Positions 34,935 through 47,783 of a stretch of 64,000 bases of DNA are shown piece by piece. Below the pieces are notes generated by a model. That model did no database searches and had not been told where the DNA came from. It saw nothing but the letters and a program-made list of their open reading frames with translations. The stretch covers positions 15,360,229 to 15,424,228 of the forward strand of contig NC_030850.1 in assembly GCF_000208745.1 (NCBI RefSeq), read 5' to 3'. Within the stretch, counting starts at the first letter, position 1; every line of letters starts with the position of its first letter. Source of the DNA: Theobroma cacao. Lineage: Eukaryota > Streptophyta > Magnoliopsida > Malvales > Malvaceae. A program made the position numbers and the translations under genes.

Positions 34935-37402
34935 ATGGAGAACCAGTTTTTCCTTAATGCAGGAATCCCACCACCCGCACGGCCATTGCACTTTGGACCC
35001 TCTTTATCGTCGCCAATGCCAGCTTGGCAGTCCCTATCTTCAGCCATGGAAATTCAGGTGACAGAGATGAATTGTTCCCCTGATCAGTCTCAAGATTGTT
35101 TCCTGAATCCCCACTGGGAAAAGTCAACAGATTACGGCCTACAGTTTGACTCAGCCCTGAGTTCAATGGTGTCTTCCCCAGCAGCGTCAAATTCCAATAT
35201 CTCCAATGAGAGCTTCATGATCAGGGAATTGATAGGCAAATTGGGGAGCATTGGTAACTCTGGTGAGATCTCCCCACATTCACAGCCATTGTTGGCTTCT
35301 TACCTCAATGGACCCAACAGTACCAACACCTCCGGTTATAGCACCCCATTGAATTCTCCTCCTAAACTAAGCTTGCCAATGATGGATAGTTTGGTTAAAG
35401 AGAAGCTTCCCAGTTTGGAAAAATCAATGGGATTGAATTCCAGTGTGGCAGAATTCTCAGCTGATCCTGGATTTGCAGAGAGGGCAGCTAAATTCTCCTG
35501 TTTTGGAAGCAAAAGTTTCAATGGTCGGACGAGTCAGTTCGGACTCAACAACAACAATGAAATTGCGGCTTACAGATCTAATCCATTGAGAGCAGATACC
35601 AAGCTACCGCGTGTTTCAAGTAGTCCTTCTCTAAAGGCAATGGGATCTCAAGTTGGTGGTGTTCAAGGGGCCAACAAGAATTCTCCACTGAAGGACCGAT
35701 CAGAATTAGCCAATTCTCAAGAGGAATCAACCGTTTCCGAACAGAATCCCAATGGTGATCCTGGTTTGAAAGCTTCAAAAGATTTGACTTCAAGGAAAAG
35801 AAAGGCGGTTCCCAAAGCAAAAACAAAGGAAACTTCTGCATCCCCATCAGCAAATGCTGCAAAGGTATAGAGTTGAAAGAGTTGTGACTTTGAACTTTCA
35901 AAATTCCAGCCGTAGATTTTATAGAGAATTTTTCTTTTAACAGTCAGTAATTATCCATTTCCAGGTGCATGATCCAAACGAAGAATCAAACGAGAAGCGG
36001 TGCAAGTCTACAGAAAGCAATGGAAATGAAAATGGCTCTGTTAAAGCAGAGGAAGAAGCAAAAGGAAGCAATGGAAATGCAGGGGATGAGAAACAGAACA
36101 AGACAAATAATAATAACACAAAGCCTCCTGAACCTCCAAAGGATTATATTCATGTTAGAGCAAGAAGGGGTCAAGCCACTGACAGCCATAGTTTAGCTGA
36201 AAGAGTGAGAATTATAGTTCACTTTTCTCAAACTCAAAACATTCAAGCATGACCTGCTGGCGTTCTTGCATTAACATTGGCTATATCTGTCACCTTTATC
36301 AGGTCCGTAGAGAGAAAATCAGTGAGAGAATGAAGCTTCTGCAAAATCTTGTTCCCGGCTGCAACAAGGTCTGGAGTTTGTTCTAAATTTGGGAAATTAT
36401 AAAAAATAAATAAATTAAAGGAGCGGTTGGTTTAGGTAAAAATTATTGCTGAAATTCTTAAAATATAATGGTCTTGGATTTAAAATTGTAGGTCACTGGA
36501 AAAGCCCTTATGCTGGATGAAATTATAAACTACGTTCAATCATTGCAGCGACAAGTTGAGGTAGATTACCTGTTTTTGATGAACGTGTGTGATCAATTTC
36601 TTGGGGTAGAAGTTTTCTTGACTAATGGTTACGATATTTCTTTTTTTATTGGCAGTTCCTCTCAATGAAGCTAGCTTCAGTGAATACCAGGCTGGATTTT
36701 AACGTGGATAGTTTAATGTCAAAGGATGTAAGGGTCTAAGCTCTTTTGCCAACAGTTTATTTATTTTCTTTTCTCTGGAGAGTAATGTTTCAATTCTTCG
36801 AATTGGGATTACCTGTTTTGTTTGTTGTTTTTTGTTCTTTTGCAGATATTTCAATCAAACACTACTTTGCCACATCCAATATTCCCAATAGATTCCTCCT
36901 CGGCATCAGCCTTTTTTGGGCACCAGCCCCAGCAAAACCCAGCACTTCATAGCAATCTTTCCAGTGGGACAATGACCCAATGCTCAGTGGACCCATTAGA
37001 TACTGCAATATGCCCCAACCTTAACACGCATTTACCTCCAATTAACCAATTTGCTCAAATTGTCCCTCAGGTAATTTCATTTTCATAGTTTCCCTCAAAA
37101 GAAAAATGTGAGCCCAATGATTTTTTCCATCCTTTTCTTTCCATTTCACGGATCTAAACATCTGCAACTTGCCTGTCTAAATTATGTTCAGTACCCAACA
37201 TTCTGTGAGGGTGACCTGCAAACCGTAGTTCAGATGGGGTATGGCCAGAATCCGAGCCAGGAAATGGCAATACAGTCAGAAAACTTGCAGGGTAAGAAAG
37301 TTATACTCCCTGATAGAGTTATTAATCCAGGCTGTAATTAATTATGATTATTCTTGTAATGCAGGGTCAAATCAAGTATCCCACATGAAAGTTGAGCTCT
37401 GA
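34935..37402 (+). CDS. bHLH62: bHLH transcription factor, bHLH62/CIB3-like
   Basis: Coding exons: 34935-35864, 35965-36204, 36303-36368, 36492-36560, 36656-36727, 36846-37070, 37192-37291 and 37365-37402. All have GT-AG introns and phases join, giving 579 aa. The N-terminal half (1-310) is Ser/Pro-rich with the family blocks [13 protein letters not shown] and [13 protein letters not shown]. The bHLH domain (about 372-440) has [20 protein letters not shown] with His385, Glu389 and Arg393, the H-E-R triad for G-box (CACGTG) binding. The helix-loop-helix follows ([20 protein letters not shown], then [15 protein letters not shown]) for dimerisation. The protein ends HMKVEL, as in relatives. It should be a nuclear regulator of the clade that includes the cryptochrome-interacting CIB factors and bHLH49/62/78. 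Choice of bHLH62 over bHLH78 rests mainly on its CSLC6 neighbour. Confidence 0.93.
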
Positions 37403-40400
37403 TAACCATTCTTTGGTCCTGAATTCTTAAAGGTCAAAAGGAGAGAACGGCTGCTGTATATACAAGGAATTTAATATGGACCAGTGCATGAACTACTTGT
37501 ACTAGCCAATTATGCTTAGGTTTTAAAGAGGAGGATTCTTTTCCTTTTTCACCCTAATATTTTTATCTTACTTTTGGGTTTTGTCGATGATTTTGTCTTC
37601 TTCTAATTCTTTTTATGGAGCTTTCCTATCAAAATTATCCACTGTAAAATTTGTGTACTCCTTCCTGGTGCAAAAATCTTAATAGCAAAAGCACCAACAT
37701 TTGTAAGATATATATATATATATATATTAATTAATGCTAATTAGATGGAAATAGTTTTCACTTTTCACTTGTCTGAGCAGCTTTTATTTTCTACACTATT
37801 GGACATTCTACTTTATTAATTTGAAACGCCATCTCAATTCAACAAGATTTCCCGAATTCTCTTGAAACTTTTGTATGGGGTCACATCAATTTTGAGCCTT
37901 GTTAGATCGCGTAATCTGGTGGATTTGATCCTTTTTAGTGTTAACCAGCTGTATTTGTTGGGGCAGGGGCACCTTTCTGCTCTTTCAAAAGTCTAATTAG
38001 AGCGATTAAGACATTGGTGATCTTGAGCTGGGGTCAACCCATGATTCTTGGCAATGTCCAGGGGAGGGCTCCTGTAATTTTCATAGATTAACCAAAAACA
38101 GAAGCTTCTGTTCCCTTTTTTCTTTTTCCTTTTTTCACTGTGGCAGAAACCAAAATCATTTCATTCATTCAAGGACAAACAAAAGATTAGAAGTTATAAC
38201 CACCCCCTTTAATTATACTTTTTCCTTTTAATTAATACTATTTATCTGCATCAAAAGAATCCCAGGTTGGCAATGGTGAGATTCTGACTAGACCCAATGA
38301 ATCATTGAGCTTTATAATCACACCTACTTTCAAAATCATTTTTTTTAATCAGAAGAAAAAAAAAAGTTATTATTGTAGTGGAGTTCAGGTATGGAAAGAT
38401 GCTCGTAAGAAAAAAAATAAAAATGGGTAGTGATTTTTTTCAAATTTATTTGAGGTTGTTGGTAAAAAAAAATCCAGTTTCTGGGGCTCAACAAAAGATT
38501 TATGGGTTGTAATTATTTTATTCAAGGGTCTATTATTGGTCTGCAGATTAGGCTTTGTTTATTTACTGGAAAGATGCTTTGAATGTGGTGTTTTGCGTTG
38601 TAAAATAAAATAGCAATAGAGAGGTTCATGTGACAGTCTTGTCGCTAGAAAGCTTAAAAAAACCAATCATCTTGTGACGTGTCTAGGCATTGAATTTTGT
38701 TAGTCCTTAATCTCTTTTCTTATTTAATTTGGTTGTTTCTTCAATGTTCTTTGATTCATCATTCTGGATTGATTCTGCTAAAAGGTTTCCGCTAGATTAC
38801 TGTTGAAATGTCAGGAAAACGTAAGTACAGAACCTCGACAGGGGCTGCTACATGATAAGCTTAGCTGGTAACCCCAAAACTTGAGTTCTTTTCAAAAGCT
38901 TAAGTGTCATTTCTTTCAATTTTCTATGGTGTGACCTTTCATGAACCTTGCAAAGTGACCCTTTTTCTTTAAGAAAGGAACTTTCTAATGCAAAAATAAA
39001 ATCGATCGAGGGCTGCATTGCTTCTTCTCTCTTTCATCTTATAATTTCCAAGGAAAACAAAAAGGAAGAAAATTTGAGTGTAGCTATCACTAGTCAATGT
39101 TATTTATTGAGAAGAAAGAAAAAAAGTTAAAACTGTGTGAATGACTTGGAACAGCAATTAAAATGGGTCCATTTACATCCATTACAATTAAAGAGATAGA
39201 TAAGCTCGTTTTCCGAAGATTGGATGTTCCATAGAAAAGTGTATTGGATGTTCCGATGCTACTTCAACATTTTCATTGAAAAGTAAAAATGAAAGTGACA
39301 TTAGAGATGATAGTAACAATTGTTTCTATCCCTTCAGCCCGAATTTGATTCATAAGCTCCCTCTTATCCAAGACTTTAGCCCCCCCTAATTGCCTAAGAT
39401 AAAGGATAATTAAGAGGGTAGTGATTGTTTAGAACTAATAACCAACAATGAAGTAAATGCAAACGCAAAAGAATACAATACCGTTGCATTTCTTTACTCT
39501 TCTTTCCATAACATTAGACTAGTTTAATGTTTAGTCATAAGTGTTGAAAAGTTAACAAGCAAATTAAAACAAAACAAGGGCAACAATTTTCCAAGAAAAC
39601 TTATATCAAGAGGTGTGGATATGGTCACATCAGCATTTTCCAGGTTAAAGGAAACGCAAAAACAAAGAGAGAGAGGAGAGAGATGTTTCAGGAGTGTTTT
39701 GCATTGTTATCTCGTAGATGCTACCACTATTGTCTTTGTTTTTTGTCATCAGTGCTTGCTGCTATTGATTTCATAGATCCCCCCTCTAATGCGTATAGCA
39801 TTATGCCTCTATTGATCTAGGTTTTTGAGAGGGAATTTCTTGGTAAGTAGTCTTAATCAAATCCTGAAATCCATGTGCAGGGCAGAACACGACCACCCCC
39901 TCCCCCAAAAAAAAAAAAACTGAAAAGAAAAGCCATCCGAGTCTCCACAACAGCAATAAAGAATGTTTTAGGAGTGGGAACTTGGAAGTGAGATATTTTG
40001 TTAGGAACCCAATCGGTTGCTGTTGTAGGGCATAATATATATTATATATGGGAGGATTAGGGTAGGTGTCCCATTAACAAAGCTGTCACTATTCTATCAC
40101 CCTCTCCTTTGCTTTTCACCCTTTGGAACCCCTTTTGGGGCTCTAATTTTAACTTTGGTTGGTGTTTTTTGTTGGGGAGGAAAAAACAGGGGTGTGAAGA
40201 AGAAACAACCCATCATTTGTTTCACCTACCATTGCATTATTTCATGCTCTCCAACTGTAAGCGTGTTTTTGTTTTTCTGCATTTCAAAGCTTCTTCCCAT
40301 CAAAAGCTCCCCCCTTTTCCCTTTTTTTTTTTTTTTTTTTTTGTTGGGAAAGTTTGTAGTATTTGTGTCGCCATCATTAATTCGCACTTCACTTTCTTTC

Positions 40401-42948
40401 TGCCTTAATTACTTGTAGATTGGTGGAAATCTTTTTGGCCTTGTTTGCTTGTCCTTTTTACAGCTTGCACATCTTCAAATTTTGTGTATATAGTAAATTT
40501 GTATAAAATATAGACTAAATAGACAACAACAAAAATATATATATATTGTTTTTTTGACCCAGCCAATAAAACTGTAAAATATGATGAGGATTTGAATTCG
40601 AATAGTGATTTAAATTTGAATCATCTTATTAAATAAAACATGAACTGAATCAAAGAGGACAAATATAAACTGTTTAAAGTCAAATGTCCAGACACATGCT
40701 AAAGCAAAATTAGGCTTTTTTTTTCAAACATATCTGATGGAGTGAGCTTTTGTTTTTATCACGGGTTTAACCATTCATCTTAAAAGGCCCAGAAGGGAAT
40801 GTTTGGGACAATTCAGCCTCAATTTACATCATAATCATCATAAAAATAAAAGAGAATCTTATTAGGACCAAGTAGGCACCGAAAAGATTAAATTTGAGTG
40901 CTATGTCAATATAAAATTTTATATTTTTGTGTGCTACATTTTATAGTTTAAATCAAATTCTCAGTTATTCTGTAACAAGAGACAATTCCGTAATTCATAT
41001 TTGAAAACTTTTTTTTGTAAATTTGACAAAAGAAAATGTGCTCTTCATGTTTATAGACGAGAAATGATTAATTTCTTTTATTATTAATTAAAAACTTTTA
41101 ACAATCAATCCAAAAAAAAAAAAGAAAAGAAAAGAAAGAAGGAACTTTACATGATAAGCATGTAGGTAACCTAGTTTGGAGGATGTCCAATGAACCTACA
41201 ACTTAGAAACCTAGTTTGAAATTACATCCCCTCAATTAACCTTTTAAGCTGCCTACATGCATGTTAATGCCATTCTTAGCAACCCCAGATCTTGTTGCAA
41301 TTATCTCCTTCATGCTTTTCATGACTTTATGTTGATTTTGATCTAAGTTAACTATAAAAACGTGGCAATGTTTGCGTTGACCTTTACCTTTAAGCAAATA
41401 TCTTATAACTTTTGACTGAAATTTCTCCTGCAATAATGTCATTCAAATATGTGCTTAATTTTTGCTGTTCCATGCATGTCCCCCTGGCCTGGCCCCAGAC
41501 TTTTTACTTGTGAAACAAGCATGAAGCAACGTATGCAGGAGACACAAGCTGTCTGGGATATGATATGCAGAGAGTTAGACACAGTAACAGTAAAGCCAAT
41601 TAGCGTATTACTTTGAAAAATCTTTCTTTCGACTGGGATTAATTCTAGGAGCTAGCGAGCGGAAAAGAAAAAGTCAAGATTTCACCGCTTTGGCCATTGC
41701 ATGCGAGAAGCATGGACGGAAGAAATGGTCACTGGGGATATGCCCCTCTTTCTTCTATCCCCGCTTTCTTTTTCCCTTTTTTTCTATCTTTCTTGATATA
41801 AAGTAAGTCCAAAGACGGTTTTTTCTTTTCATTTTTTCCAAAATGACTCAAACTTCTACTCTTTTGATCATCTGTTTTGAACTTTTGGGAAGAACTTTCC
41901 GGTGGATTAGACAAAAGTAAAAGTGGCTCATCTTGATATAAAAGTGCAGAAATTTTTGACAATGCTAGCTGTTGTGCGCATCTGTTAAATCATGCAATTG
42001 GTTCATAAATTGGGCTCAGCTAACTACCTAGCAAGGGTGCCACCGGCCAGAAGGCTTCTGTTTTTTGGAGAGTAACTGAAACTATTGACAAAGCCCAGAA
42101 GGCCTCCTTAATTTTTATGTAAGAGTAGGAACCTCGGCTGGTCGGCAAGCATGGATTAGGAGCTTTTTTGAACAAGCACTACACTCCATTTTTCCTAGTA
42201 ATAGAGCTTCGGCCTTGAGGTTCAAGTCATGTTTTTGCCGTACCATATTAATAGGTCAAATACCATTTTTAGCCTTCCTCAATAAGGTGTGAGAGGTCTA
42301 ATTGTATGAAATATTTATTTAATGACTGAAATTGTAACACTGTCATTCAAAGCAGGATAATAAATCTGAAGAGCAAGCAACAAACTCGTTGGAAACTACG
42401 ACCCACTATATCCAGGCCACATACCCCGCATTTGCACCCTGGGCCCAACTACAGAAAAAATATGAGCACATACAAAAGAGATTGGTTTCTGAGCCCAGGA
42501 AGAGGGAGTAGAATTTCAAAGCTGGATTTGTGGTTAATTTTGATGGAAAATATATATATGATTATGTTAAAACCATCAAATTAAAATGCTCTCTTGTCTA
42601 AATTTGCCTACCAATTGCCAACTATTAATAGCTACAACATGAAAGCGAAAATTCGTGGGGCTGCTACTTTGCCATAAAATGACCCAGTGAAATTGGGTCG
42701 GGGAGACCCAACAGTGGAGAGTAGACAAGACGGAGAGGGAGACGATGGCGGTGGTCTTGGACGATAATGGGTAGCTGCTTGCTTCGCTGGTTGAATAGCT
42801 GATTTTAGTAGCTATCATAACAAAATGGGTACATTGCAGGACTTTGGAAACTCAGATTTTGGTTTTTTCTTTTAACTTCTTAAACTGATATGTCAATATC
42901 ATTCAAGCTGTAGAATTTGACTCGGTGGGCTGCTTTTTGTGTTTCATT
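37403..42948. other. Intergenic spacer after the bHLH gene
   Basis: No gene was recognised on either strand. A TA microsatellite lies at about 37710-37727, and homopolymer runs occur near 38342, 39902 and 40322-40342. The first few hundred bases are the probable bHLH 3' untranslated region. Short frames (for example 38948-39130, 40109-40408, 41236-41442, 42576-42818) show no known motif. Confidence 0.5.
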
Positions 42949-43333
42949 TGTGAGAATTTAGGGAAAATCTAAGAGAAAACAAGCCATTCCTGAAAATTTT
43001 TTATTATAGAAAAATGAATGCAAGAGTTTTTATACTCTGTTTCCAGCTAACTACATAAAAAGAAATAGTAGTTTCAAGTTAGTTAATTCTTAATTAATTA
43101 ATATTTACAATTTAGTCAAAAACAAATCATAGAAGTAATTGATTAAAAATAAATATACATGTAGTGCTATACTCTCTTCTTTTATACACAGATCATATGG
43201 ACAACACTTGACCTTTTTCTTTACCACTCTGCTATTCCTTTTAATCCAAACTTCAAGCAGTTCTCTGTCTTTGATCTTCATTTTGCCTTCTTTTACCTTT
43301 AATCTTCATTCATCTATCTTGGCTAATACTCCC

Positions 43334-43830
43334 CCTCAAGATGCACGAGTATATTATGAATGTCCATCTTGCCAAGTAACTTATACAACTGCTTTGGCCG
43401 TAAAACCTTAACAAACAAATCTACAACTTGTTTTTCTGTAGAAATATAAACAGGTTCAATAGCCTTTACAAGCACATTCTCTCGTGTAAAGTGATAATCT
43501 ATTTGAATGTGCTTTGTACGCTCATGAAAAATTGAATTCCTACAAATTTAAATTATTGATTGATCATCGCAGTAGAGTCTTACTGCTGTGTCTTGATTCA
43601 CCCAAAAATCTATCAAGAGACTCTTTAATCAAATCACTTCATAGCATGTTGATGCCATTGATCTATATTCAGTCTCAGTAAAGCTACGAGCTACTACTGA
43701 CTGCTTCTTAGATTTCCAGCTAACCAAGGAATTGCCAAGAAAAATGCTTTAACTTGTCACTGATTTGCATGTATCAGGGCATCCAACCCAATCACTATCA
43801 CAATAGGCAAAAATTTTCCAATCTAAATTT
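43334..43830 (-). pseudogene. Copia RNase H C-terminal remnant
   Basis: Minus-strand translation in broken frames gives YCDSDWVGCPDTCKSVTS, then SWKSKKQSVVARS with TETEYRSMAS (catalytic Glu region), then YCDNQSIIYICRNSIFHERT and the stretch KHIEIDYHFTREN. These are the standard final blocks of the Ty1/copia polyprotein. Stops and frame changes make it non-coding. It directly precedes the polypurine tract and the 3' LTR. Confidence 0.85.
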
Positions 43831-43837
43831 GATTTCA

Positions 43838-44215
43838 TTAATAGTCCATGTAGAAATTTTGCTTCGAAGTGCTCCGAACATCAGTTACAGAATCCATGTA
43901 GAAAACACCAAATGCAATAAGAGGTGTAATGGATTCCAAAAGCCAAGCCAAAATCAAGTTATTACATTGAATCCATGGTCCAAATAAAAGATCTATACTA
44001 GCTGGTTTAGGTATGGTTCCATCTATGAATCCAACCTTATTTCTAATTGATAAAACTAGCACAAAAGACTTACTCCAAGCTACATAAGAAGTGAGTTTAG
44101 GATTGATCACAGCTGATCAATGATGGTTAATGTGATGTAGAAAATAAGGTGACTATGAATCCCCAACAGATGTTGTAGAAACTTTCTAAACTGATGTGTT
44201 TTCCATTATTAACCA
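43838..44215 (-). pseudogene. Copia gag N-terminal fragment
   Basis: The open part (44110-43838) reads SYVAWSKSFVLVLSIRNKVG, then FIDGTIPKP, LFGPWIQCNNLILAWLLESI and VFYMDSV. This is the N-terminal gag (retrotran_gag_3/UBN2-like) signature NYxxWSRSMxxxLxxKNKLGFIDGTI. Upstream, in disrupted frame, comes SPYFLHH, the usual start. Where the domain should continue after FYMDS, the sequence runs into RNase H, marking the deletion junction near 43835. Confidence 0.82.
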
Positions 44216-44792
44216 CAAAAAAATCTAAGAAACTCACAAAAAAGATGCAAGATTCAATAGATATTAACAAGAAACAGTGCCAAACAAGAAGTTTAATCAA
44301 CATAACTAAGAAATACTGTATAGTAGTGAATCTTCAACATAAATAGAAGGAAAAACTAAAGAAAAATAATACCAGGAACCCTAGTTCTAGCTTTAATAAC
44401 ATGTGAGAATTTGGGGAAAATTTGAGAGTAAACAAGCCATTTTTGGAAATTTTCTAGTATCTTTCATGAAGAGAATAATGAATACAAGAAAGAGTATTTA
44501 TACTTTGTTCCCAACTAACTAAACAAAAAGAAAAAGTAGATTCATGTTAGTTAATTCCTAACTAACCAGTATTTACAGCTAGTAAAAAGTAAATCAGAAA
44601 AGTTACTGATTAAAAATAAATATACACATGTTGCTATACTTTTTTTTTTATTGGCACACCATATGGATAGCACGGGACCTTTTTCTTTACTATTTTGCTA
44701 TGCCTTTTAATTAGACTTTAAGTAGTTCTCTGCTTTTTATCTTCATTCAGCCTTCTTCGCCTTTAATCTTCGTTCATCTATCCTGGCTGATA

Positions 44793-45679
44793 TATGGCTT
44801 TAAGTGTAGAGTTTTTTTTTAACATTTTCCTCCATTTTTTTCCTTTATATTGTATTTTTTCTACCTTCATTCTCAAATTCCTATATTTTTCTTTAATATA
44901 TTTTTCCTAAAATTTTTCATGTTTAGAAACTGTATGTATTACTTGCACACCTCGAGAAAAAAAATTGAAAGAATCAAAATACTTTTTGCACACACAATAA
45001 TGCAAATCCTTTTAAATTATCATCATTTTGTTTTTGTAATGTCATATAGTCTTCTAAAGGGAAGCAGAGGTCTTTTCTAAATAGTCAGGTGATATGAATA
45101 AAAGACATGGATCGTTGACCAATAAATATCATTTCTAGCCATTGGCAACCGTCAGTTTTTTCTTTAGTCAGTTCTCCCTTAGCTCTTTTGATTTTTCATA
45201 CATGTTTTCTATATGCAAAAGCAAATTCTCCAACACTTCTCCTATTTTTAATCACATGACACAATACTTATTACATTTGACACCACAATCTTGCAATGGT
45301 GCTAGGTCATAATTATCTTGGTGAAAGGTGATGAACCTAGTATGGAAAAAAATCACCATATTCATCTAAGGGTGATAAATATGACGAAAAAGTTTAAATT
45401 TACCTTTTATAAGCGATCAAACAAGGGTTTTTACATTCAGTAAGTGAATGACCAACTATTCGATAATAATCACAATATTTCAAGTTTGACATCTCTTTTG
45501 CTATTGAGGGTTGTAGTACGTAAGGCAGGTTCACATGTCCATCCCAACCATTAGTGGAAAAAGCTCCCTTATTCTATCTAGTGGGATTGAGAATGATGGA
45601 GGAAAATAAACCTTTTTACCTTGTCTTGCTTAGGCTATATGTAAGGTTAAGGGTTTCTTCTTTTTTTTTTTTTGAACTT
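44793..45679. other. Spacer and decayed element sequence
   Basis: No intact frame. Bases 45221-45337 recur in similar form at 47553-47843 (GCAAATTCTCYWACACTTCT, then TTTTTAATCACATRACAYAA, then CAATCTTGCAAT, then GTGAWAGGTGATG-like). The pair flanks the gypsy gag relic, but this is not where a matching LTR would be expected from the primer site at 46745, so its nature is unclear. Confidence 0.5.
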
Positions 45680-46230
45680 CTTCCTTAAATTGCATTTACT
45701 GTTAGGGGTATTCCTCTTATTGAAACTCCTAGTTGTCCTTGCCTAAGGATTGTATTATTAATTCTTCGTGCAACTTCAACTAAAGTAGCAAAAGTGGGAA
45801 GAGATAAGCTTTTCTAAATGCACCTTTCACCAACTCATTCTCATCATGAGAATTTTGTATGTCTAGCACTTTTTCTCTAAAATGTTGGATGTACTCTTTG
45901 AAATCTTTCTTTGACTTTTAATGTTCTCTTCCCAAGTTAATAAGAGTAACTTTCATTTTAGTAAAAAAAATTTTTTTTCTTGAACATCTTGTACATTTGG
46001 TTCCAAGATTCTATAAAACCAAAAATGAGATTAACATACTAGGTATAAGCTTTTTTAGTAAGAGACTTGGAGAACTCCTTTAGATTCAAGGCATAGTTCA
46101 ATTCTCCTACTCCAAGGGTCTCTACAAACTTTATAACATGTTCTCGAGCATCCCTAATCTAGCCATTGGACTATTTTAACTTAAGACTATTGTGGTTTTT
46201 AAGATATGGCTTAGCAATTACACTAGTTGA
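45680..46230 (-). pseudogene. Ty3/gypsy gag fragment, stop-riddled
   Basis: The minus strand gives, across several stops, AREHVIKFVETLGVG, EFSKSLTKKAYTWYVNLIFG, EYIQHFREKVLDIQNSHDEN and LVEVARRINN. These blocks are the retrotransposon gag domain of plant gypsy elements (HVxxFVETLG / EFSKSLTxxAYTWYxNL / YIxRFxEKxLD / LxEAARR). Their order is collinear with functional gag, so it is a point-mutated relic rather than a rearranged one. No pol was found beyond it. Confidence 0.82.
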
Positions 46231-46739
46231 ATAATAAGGTAACTTAAGGTCAAACTCTTAAAAGTTAATGCTCCTATTCTTCTAGTCAAAATTTGAAGCT
46301 CTTCTTTTGTCTGAAATCTCAAGTAATGGTTAACAGAATTGTTGTAGTAGAGTTACCAACAAAAGAGAGATTGGTTGTATTGGCATTTTTGACGACTATT
46401 GCATCAACTTTGCCTTCTCTATTTCCTCTATTCTTGCTCGCATTGTTGGTTTTGTTGGTTGTGTTTTCATTATTATTACATTGCATAAGTTGAGCTGGAG
46501 AGGTTGTAGTGATAAAGGATACAAGCTAGGAGATCATTTCCATCACCCACTTGTTGTTGCCTTCCAACATTTGTATCCTCTCTTGAAAAGCTTAGAACAT
46601 TTTCATAAGGTTGTCAATGTAGGTAGGAATAGGTAGATCTTGGTTTTTTTTTTTTAATAGGTGGATCTTGGTTGTTAATGAAATTATCCATATCTTTTAG
46701 TTGCTCATGATTTTTCAATGAGCTTTTATTTCATGCAAC

Positions 46740-47479
46740 CATTCGTCTTCAGTGGAGTTACCAAAATGTAAATAAGTTCTTCTACGATAGAAGGAGAGAA
46801 AGTGTTTCAACAAATAAAACAAGATGTGTTAAAGGTGAAGGGGAGGAAAATTGAATCAATTCCTAAAGTGTTGAGTGTTGTGGATAGATAAAATTTAGGA
46901 AAATGTAGCAATGCAGTAAGGCATAGAGGTAAGCTGGATATAATTGAATGGGAAGAGCTTAGAGAGAGCTTGAGAAAAAGTATCTTATAAAGGGAGTCTA
47001 TTGAGTTTCTCATGTTCTTCATGAATTATCAAGGCTCTTAAATATACTAAGTATAAGTGGTTACTTAAAAGCAATTATCAAGAAAAATGTCTAGCGGACA
47101 TCATGAGAAGAACACATTCATTATGGGAACAACACATTAGCTCATTATGTATATTGGGGTAGTGGACATATACTTAGGTGTAATGGCATAAGGGAGCTCA
47201 ATGACAATAAGCATCGTGTCACATGATTCTTAAGAAGAGAGGAAAAGAGAGAAGCACTTGTATTTTAGAAAAGGTTAAGAGGAAGACCTCTCAACTATCT
47301 TCATTTCATGAGCCACCAACTCTTCAAAACATCTTAAGTGTGAAATTAACTTGTAGTGAACCCTACCACTTGTCCTAGGTTACTTTCACTATTATCAAGC
47401 TGTTCTACTTATCCATTGCTCTTTGTACACTTGTTCCACTCAATCATTGCTTTTTTGTGCAGCACATGATCTCGTGACA
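46740..47479 (-). repeat. Candidate 5' LTR and primer site of the gypsy relic
   Basis: On the minus strand TTTTGGTAACTCCACTGAAGA (46766-46746) precedes gag. It resembles the primer site TGGCGACTCCACTGGGGA of plant Tat/Ogre-type elements. Immediately outside, the plus strand begins TGTAAATAAGTTC at 46767, and a possible LTR end ATCTCGTGACA lies at 47479, giving TG...CA and about 713 bp. There is no second copy in the window to confirm it. Confidence 0.45.
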
Positions 47480-47602
47480 ATAAATTTTTTAATAAGAAAA
47501 ACATAATATGTTAATCAAAATTAAGTATCTAAATTTGATGTGCAAAGATCAAGCAAATTCTCTTACACTTCTCCTAGTTTTTAATCACATAACATAATAC
47601 TT

Positions 47603-47783
47603 AGAGGCGGAGGGAGGGGGGCTAGTAGGCCCCCCAAAAATAAAAAATTTATATTTTTTTTGGTTTTATTTTAAAATTTTAAAATTTTACCTTTTTTAAA
47701 AAAAAAATTTATAATTTCACTCCTTCAAATATTTAATTTTTTATTTTTACCTCTTCAAATCTAAAATCTTGATTCTGTCACTG
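47603..47783. mobile_element. 181-bp MITE with 9-bp target duplication
   Basis: ATAATACTT occurs at 47594-47602 and 47784-47792. The intervening 181 bp are absent from the related segment at 45221-45337, which has ACAATACTTATTACAT in one piece. The left end AGAGGCGGAGG and the reverse complement of the right end CAGTGACAGA are weakly similar, matching the decayed ends of a common plant MITE with CAGNGGCGGA termini. A 9-bp duplication points to a Mutator-like origin; an 8-bp reading would suit hAT. Confidence 0.75.

Larger units (their letters stand above)
42949..44792 (-). mobile_element. Internally deleted Ty1/copia element with two LTRs
   Basis: The left LTR (42949-43328) and right LTR (44402-44792) align along their length: both start TGTGAGAATTTRGGGAAAAT, share AAACAAGCCATT and TTAGTTAATTC, and both contain GATTAAAAATAAATATACA. 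On the minus strand, a decayed primer site beside the right LTR (TGTTATTAAAGC against the copia tRNA-Met site TGGTATCAGAGC) is followed by a gag start, which runs directly into the RNase H end and a CTTGAGGGGGAGT polypurine tract. Protease, integrase and most of RT are gone. No clear target duplication was found. Confidence 0.87.

Noticed and set aside
40109..40418. Phe-rich frames on the plus strand
   Set aside because: They are produced by a long T run at about 40322-40342 and low-complexity sequence, with no conserved motif.
43139..43411. Plus-strand frame with hydrophobic LTFFFTTLLFLLIQT stretch
   Set aside because: It lies on the antisense of a copia 3' LTR and its polypurine tract; the frame is a by-product of the pyrimidine-rich strand.
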